Assembly: GCA_029261435.1 (NCBI GenBank)
Contig: JAJDBI010000065.1
Span: forward strand, 1-24,859
Source of the DNA: Nitrospinaceae bacterium
GTDB taxonomy: Bacteria > Nitrospinota > Nitrospinia > Nitrospinales > VA-1
Reading direction: 5' to 3'
Length of the DNA: 24,859 bases
The translations under genes were made by a program, and so were the position numbers. Every line of letters starts with the position of its first letter. Position 1 is the stretch's first letter. Below, piece by piece: positions 21,719-24,859 of the stretch. Below the pieces are notes generated by a model that saw only the letters and a program-made list of their open reading frames with translations, was not told where the DNA came from and ran no database searches.

Positions 21719-24409
21719 TCATCGCACGTCCTCCAGTTTTTCGATCAGCAGGGTATGGATCATATGTTCCTTGAAACTGCGGATCACCTTGTTGAGGTCG
21801 AAATTCGGATTTCTCAAAGACACGTAGAAAACATCAATGGCACGATCGCCTTGAGTGGAAATTTTGGCCCGGTGAATACGAATGCCAAAATCTGCAAACA
21901 CGGCGGAAACTTTGTAGAGCATACCGATATGGTCGCGGGCTTCTACCCGGATCACTGTAAACGGATTGCCCGCAGTTCTTTCAACATGGACTCTCGGGAC
22001 CATAGCCATCTTTTTCTGCCCACCAGCGTAACGGATTCGGGATTTTAACATTTTCTGTAAACTGGTTTCTCCTTCAAACAGCTGACTCAGACAGTTTTTA
22101 ATATCCTTCCATATTTCGAGATCTTCGGCATCCGCCTTGGTACTTGCTTCTACCTGAAGAGAGACAATGATGATGCCATCTTTTTTGAGATATATTTGCG
22201 CGCCGAGGATGTTCAGGTTTTTGGCAGTAATGGTCCCTACAAGTTTTTTAAAAGCTTCGCTACCAATGGGGCAACAAAGGGTCAGGTTATGATAGTTCCC
22301 TTCTTCATGAAACTGATGATGAAGAATAAATAACTTGTCTTTAAAAGACCGGATAAGGCGGATATGGAGGGCAACTTCTTCGGAGGATGCCGTCATCAGG
22401 TAATCTTCCGGCATCTGGCGAAGATGTTCTTCGATATCGTTCACAGGCAGTTCGCGTTGCAGGGCTTTGAAAACGCCTGCCCGTGGTGCCAGGGGCTGTT
22501 GCTCCAGAGACTCTGGGTCTTGTAAATGTTTCAGGGTTCTTTCATATAATTCGGAGAGTAATATTTTCTTCCAGGCAGTCAAAGTACCCGGTGCCACCGC
22601 TCGTAACTCGGCATAGCTGAGCAGGTAGAGTCCCTTCAGCCTTTCCGGGTTTGCAACTGTTTTAGCAAATTTACGGATCACTGCGGGTTGGTGGATATCC
22701 TGATGCAAAGCCGTTTCAATCATGGTGTAAGGATTAGCCAGAAGGAAAAGCAGAACTTGTATATCCGCATCCTCCAAGCTAAGCCTTTCTGTCAGAGATT
22801 TTAAAAACTCTCCCGGTTCGTCAGTGGGCACTGTTCGAACTGATTGCAGAAGTGCCGATAACTTTAGAATCCCTTTTCTGAGATAATCTCGATACAAGGC
22901 GTGCAGATCAGTCGGGTTAGTGATGCTGGCTGAAGCCAGTTCATCTAGAAAGCGGATGACGCGCAGGGAATGTTCATCGGCAGTGTAGTGATGGTAGAAG
23001 TCATGATTCACTTTACAGTGTGCCAGTCCAAATTCTGGCAGGATCTGTTCCAGAATATCCGTTTCATGCATCAGTCGCAGTATTTTCTCAGCAGATTTAT
23101 CTTTCAGAATGGAGAACAGGAAGCCCCGGACTTCTTCTCCTTTCATGAATTGCGCGTTAATGAGGTTTTTGTTCAGCCGCATTTGCCGTTGGAGTTTGTA
23201 ATCTGGTAGAACCTTATGTTGTTTACAAAGATCTAACGCCTTCAATAACAGCAATTTATCTTTTTTGAAATTCTCTTTTGCGTCACCGCCATAAATAAGG
23301 GAGGAATCTGAAATATGGAACCCATGCCCCACCGATTTTTTTGTCAATGAGGAAATTACTTTTTTGAGAGACCTTTTAGGTTGGCGGCAATGCTCAAAAA
23401 GGTTTTGTGAAAAAGTATAGATATTGGTGGCATGAAGATAGTAGTCGTGCATGAACTCTTCCACCGGTTGACTCTGGGCGGAAGACTGGTATCCCAGGTT
23501 GGCGGCCAGTTGTTTTTGAGTGTCAAAAGTCAGAACATCGGTCTTTCTCTCGGTCAGGTAATGGAGTTCATTACGGACTCGAAGTGAGAAGTCCACAGAA
23601 TGGTAGAGCGACTCGATTTCTTCTTTGGAAAGCGCGTGAGCTTCATTGATTTCCCGAAGCGAATGACATCCATAGCGCACGGCCGTAGCCCAGAGTGCGC
23701 TGTGGTAGTCCCGCAATCCTCCAGGCCCGTTTTTGATATCGGGTTCCGGGTGACACACCACGCTGTCGCCTTGGCCGTATCGGGTGTATTTTTCTTTTAA
23801 TTTGGAATTTAAAAACTGTTTTACATGTTTTTGCAAAACATTCTTGTGAATTGAGTTGTAAAACTTGTCATAAGTGGTTCGGTTTCCAATGAGGAACCGA
23901 GTTTCTATCATGGAGGTTTTAATGGTCAAATCCTCCTGAGCTAGTTTTACGCAATCTTTAATAGTGCGGGAGCTGTGGCCGATTTCCATGTCGAATCCCC
24001 AGATCACCGATAGCGCATCCCTAATAAAAGTTTCTGTGATGGGCTGAGTTTTTGCGGAAAGGAGAAACAACAGGTCAATGTCTGAAAGGGGATTAAGTTC
24101 TCCCCGACCATAACCCCCAACTGCGATGAGGGCAAAATCGTCCAAAACGTTGGCATCGGCATAAACCTCAAGCTGTGTCATGGAAAGAAGGACATGCCGG
24201 ATGACCTCATCGACCAGACTGGTATGTGCCTGGATGATTTCGCGTCCGCCGGTTCCTGAGCGATGCCAGGCTTTGATCTTTTCTTTCTCATCCTTCAATA
24301 ATTGCTTAAAGGTCTGGAAATAAGGAAGCCTTTGCCTGGGGTCGGCAGGAATATTTAATACCTGGCTGAAATCAATCGCCAGTCGGTAGTTATTTTCAGA
24401 ATTGCCCAT
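21719..24409 (-). CDS. glnD: GlnD-like PII uridylyltransferase with degenerate HD (uridylyl-removing) site
   Basis: The 896-residue protein has the GlnD order. The nucleotidyltransferase has GGYGRGELNPLSDIDLL (98-114, metal ligands Asp110 and Asp112 present). The PDIKNGPGGLRDYHSALW block is at 223-240. An HD-type region spans about 470-640, and two ACT domains lie at about 705-780 and 815-890. GlnD uridylylates PII when glutamine is low and removes UMP via the HD domain when glutamine is high; the ACT domains sense glutamine. Here the first His survives (DEH, His480), but the family's ALFHDIAKG becomes ALLQSVRTV (Gln522-Ser523), the Gly-Gly-Asp-His-Ser loop is lost, the later His aligns to Asn559, and the final Asp to Glu in SYAELRA. 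Uridylyl removal is probably lost. The ribosome site is weak. Confidence 0.92.
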   Translation of the reverse strand: MGNSENNYRLAIDFSQVLNIPADPRQRLPYFQTFKQLLKDEKEKIKAWHRSGTGGREIIQAHTSLVDEVIRHVLLSMTQLEVYADANVLDDFALIAVGGYGRGELNPLSDIDLLFLLSAKTQPITETFIRDALSVIWGFDMEIGHSSRTIKDCVKLAQEDLTIKTSMIETRFLIGNRTTYDKFYNSIHKNVLQKHVKQFLNSKLKEKYTRYGQGDSVVCHPEPDIKNGPGGLRDYHSALWATAVRYGCHSLREINEAHALSKEEIESLYHSVDFSLRVRNELHYLTERKTDVLTFDTQKQLAANLGYQSSAQSQPVEEFMHDYYLHATNIYTFSQNLFEHCRQPKRSLKKVISSLTKKSVGHGFHISDSSLIYGGDAKENFKKDKLLLLKALDLCKQHKVLPDYKLQRQMRLNKNLINAQFMKGEEVRGFLFSILKDKSAEKILRLMHETDILEQILPEFGLAHCKVNHDFYHHYTADEHSLRVIRFLDELASASITNPTDLHALYRDYLRKGILKLSALLQSVRTVPTDEPGEFLKSLTERLSLEDADIQVLLFLLANPYTMIETALHQDIHQPAVIRKFAKTVANPERLKGLYLLSYAELRAVAPGTLTAWKKILLSELYERTLKHLQDPESLEQQPLAPRAGVFKALQRELPVNDIEEHLRQMPEDYLMTASSEEVALHIRLIRSFKDKLFILHHQFHEEGNYHNLTLCCPIGSEAFKKLVGTITAKNLNILGAQIYLKKDGIIIVSLQVEASTKADAEDLEIWKDIKNCLSQLFEGETSLQKMLKSRIRYAGGQKKMAMVPRVHVERTAGNPFTVIRVEARDHIGMLYKVSAVFADFGIRIHRAKISTQGDRAIDVFYVSLRNPNFDLNKVIRSFKEHMIHTLLIEKLEDVR

Positions 24410-24724
24410 AGAGAAAATTCAGCAGGAAGACAGTTTAATGAAGAATAAAATTATTATAGCAAATTTCAGGAATTGTTCATTTCTGGTCATATATATGAAA
24501 GCTTTTCTGATTGTTTTAATTGCCTTTCCTTCCGTTCCTTTTTTCAGTGTTTTTGGGGGAAATTGTTCGACCAAAATTGCTTGACAAGAAGGGGGTAATA
24601 ATTTAGCTTAACCGTTCTTCTATATACATATTGCGATGCGCTTACCTGTTATATCTGCCATTCGAGATTTGATAATTTATAAACTAATGTATTAATCAGT
24701 AATTTCTTATTTGAGGGAAAAACG
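24410..24724. other. 315-nt divergent region between glnD and icd
   Basis: It is A/T-rich. Apart from the icd promoter candidate it contains a 60-codon open frame (24402-24584, plus strand) overlapping the glnD start; this has no ribosome site and looks spurious. No RNA gene was recognised. No NtrC/sigma-54 site upstream of glnD was recognised. Confidence 0.4.
24581..24609 (+). promoter_or_regulatory. Candidate promoter for isocitrate dehydrogenase
   Basis: A perfect -35 TTGACA (24581-24586) is followed after 17 nt by TAGCTT (24604-24609), a weak -10. Transcription would start near 24616, leaving a leader of about 110 nt. Confidence 0.4.
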
Positions 24725-24859
24725 ATGTCAGAACAGCCAGATATTATTTACACAAAAGTAGATGAAGCCCCAGAACTAGCGAGTGGGTCATTTCTTCCAA
24801 TCATTCAATCCTTCACAAGTGTGGCTGGGGTGAATGTGGGTACCATGGATATTTCACTC
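24725..24859 (+). CDS. icd: Monomeric NADP-dependent isocitrate dehydrogenase, N-terminal 45 codons
   Basis: Only the start is in the window. ATG at 24725 follows TGAGGGAAAAACG. The visible residues (IIYTKVDEAPELASGSFLPI, then QSFTSVAGV and a TMDISL end) match the N-terminus of the monomeric, about 740-residue isocitrate dehydrogenase class rather than the dimeric one. The enzyme oxidatively decarboxylates isocitrate to 2-oxoglutarate with NADP. 2-Oxoglutarate is an effector of PII, so its divergent placement beside glnD is suggestive, but linkage alone proves nothing. Confidence 0.88.
   Translation, partial: MSEQPDIIYTKVDEAPELASGSFLPIIQSFTSVAGVNVGTMDISL

Noticed and set aside
24402..24584. 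A 60-codon plus-strand open frame upstream of icd
   Set aside because: It overlaps the glnD start, has no ribosome site and an unremarkable translation.

Overview
The window looks like chromosome of a Gram-negative, aerobic or microaerobic bacterium of moderate G+C. Lipoprotein and Sec signal peptides, a lipid A deacylase-like outer-membrane protein, Tat components and a periplasmic c-type cytochrome all point to an outer membrane. The gene set (HpnN-like MMPL exporter, dapF-dapA-dapB, monomeric isocitrate dehydrogenase, SUMF1-domain proteins) is compatible with Nitrospinota or a deltaproteobacterium-like lineage. That placement is an inference; no marker gene here settles it.

Layout. Positions 1-4358 hold the N-terminal part of an ECF sigma factor (minus), tatA (minus), a PagL-like outer-membrane protein (plus) and a large MMPL/RND exporter (plus). 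Positions 4418-8742 are an accessory locus on the minus strand. In transcription order it contains a receiver/AraC-type regulator broken by one extra base, a small exported protein whose C-terminus resembles the RNase A-like CDI toxin domain, and three tandem paralogues of an unrecognised cytoplasmic family. Three of these genes share a leader motif, and two share a GC-rich hairpin 13 nt after the stop. Positions 9045-13095 are a plus-strand operon: dapF-dapA-dapB (late diaminopimelate/lysine pathway), then a Tat-exported sulfite-oxidase-like molybdoenzyme and a SUMF1-domain lipoprotein.

Positions 13115-17520 run on the minus strand. They encode a small lipoprotein, a SUMF1-CcdA fusion with a TlpA-like thioredoxin (periplasmic disulfide reduction and probably cytochrome c maturation), and an Fe-S group made of a NifU C-terminal domain protein, a 2[4Fe-4S] ferredoxin, a JAMM metalloprotease and a [2Fe-2S] ferredoxin. 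A monohaem cytochrome c follows at 17726-18175. A two-gene signalling operon (membrane histidine kinase, then a REC-HK-REC hybrid) lies at 18212-21358. A GlnD-like PII uridylyltransferase at 21719-24409 has an eroded HD (uridylyl-removing) site. The window ends in the first 45 codons of a monomeric NADP-isocitrate dehydrogenase on the plus strand.

The best candidates for something new are the 4.6-8.7 kb locus (secreted RNase-like protein, three paralogues, degenerate regulator), the GlnD with a disabled HD site, and the SUMF1-CcdA fusion. I found no CRISPR array, tRNA, rRNA, transposase or integrase.
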